Part shown: one piece after another, positions 14,904 to 15,079 of the stretch | Layout: each line of letters starts with the position of its first letter | Position numbering within the stretch: the stretch's first letter is position 1 | Assembly: GCA_028290165.1 (NCBI GenBank) | Contig: JAQGKJ010000520.1 | Span: 1 to 15,079, forward strand | Direction: 5' to 3' | Length of the DNA: 15,079 nt | From: Bradyrhizobium sp. | GTDB taxonomy: Bacteria > Pseudomonadota > Alphaproteobacteria > Rhizobiales > Xanthobacteraceae | Translations under genes and position numbers: made by a program | Notes under the pieces: model-generated | Databases searched by the model: none | Told to the model about the DNA's origin: nothing | What the model saw: only the letters and a program-made list of their open reading frames with translations

Positions 14904-15079
14904 ATGGACGAACCGCTCTCATTGGGAATTCCGGACCGGAGCCAAATTGACGCTCCGGCGAGACGCTTCGCCCTCATCGAGGAGCGGTCGCGCGTCAGCT
15001 CTCTCGTGCCAGCGATCCTGGTCGCGTCCTGGGGGCTCTTGCTGAAGCAGGTGTTCGGCAGGAGCGAAGAGGAGGCAAC
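14904..15079 (+). CDS. Unrecognised protein, N-terminal part only (window edge)
   Basis: An open frame of 58 full codons runs off the right edge without a stop. It starts 22 bases after the transporter stop, behind a very good ribosome site (AGGAGG, 6 bases before the ATG), so it is probably co-transcribed. It begins MDEPLSLGIPDRSQIDAPAR, is followed by a charged stretch (LIEERSR) and a moderately hydrophobic segment (SSLVPAILVASWGLLLKQV, about residues 32-50) that may span the membrane or be an amphipathic helix. The position suits a type I secretion adaptor (HlyD/PrtE), whose N-terminus is cytosolic before a single membrane segment, but I see no adaptor motif, so function is left open. Confidence 0.6.
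   Translation, partial: MDEPLSLGIPDRSQIDAPARRFALIEERSRVSSLVPAILVASWGLLLKQVFGRSEEEA

Noticed and set aside
13040..14977. Long open frame of 645 codons on the minus strand, antisense to the transporter gene
   Set aside because: It mirrors the GC-rich codon pattern of the transporter, is full of Arg, Gly, Asp and Gln in low-complexity runs, and shows no domain. The plus-strand gene has all ABC motifs.

Overview
The window looks like a chromosomal segment of an alphaproteobacterium, probably Hyphomicrobiales and Bradyrhizobium-like. This is inferred from the high GC, NarL/DegS-type two-component genes and a PrtD-type type I secretion locus; no marker gene fixes the genus. It carries five protein genes, one of them cut by the right edge. 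There are no RNA genes, insertion sequences or CRISPR arrays that I can support.

Left part (1-2666, minus strand): a LuxR/NarL-type response regulator (276-935) lies downstream of a membrane sensor histidine kinase (1056-2495, start uncertain). The two genes carry nearly the same 23-base block just before their start regions (939-961 and 2627-2649), so they are probably expressed in parallel from matched promoters or leaders.

Middle part (2667-3204): a divergent control region of about 540 bases with no convincing gene. It holds a long inverted repeat (2885-2934) and three related dyads of the form GGrCTwwrGTCc (2986, 3041 and 3062). The last two are exactly 21 bp apart, as expected for tandem sites of a dimeric regulator.

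Right part (3205-15079, plus strand): a giant cysteine-free exported protein of 3283 residues combines an animal-type haem peroxidase domain with several RTX blocks, a five-copy beta-rich repeat, an internal RTX-terminus-like module, a His/Asp-rich linker and a more GC-rich RTX C-terminus. It is followed by a strong hairpin, the type I secretion ABC transporter, and the start of an unrecognised gene with one possible membrane segment. The adaptor and outer-membrane channel are not in the window.

Working model (inference): the kinase senses an extracytoplasmic signal, the regulator controls the peroxidase gene through the dyads, and the ABC transporter exports the unfolded protein, which folds on calcium outside and acts as a cell-surface or extracellular peroxidase. 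The parts most worth study are the mosaic build of the peroxidase (a calcium-loop insertion and stacked C-terminal modules) and the promoter architecture.
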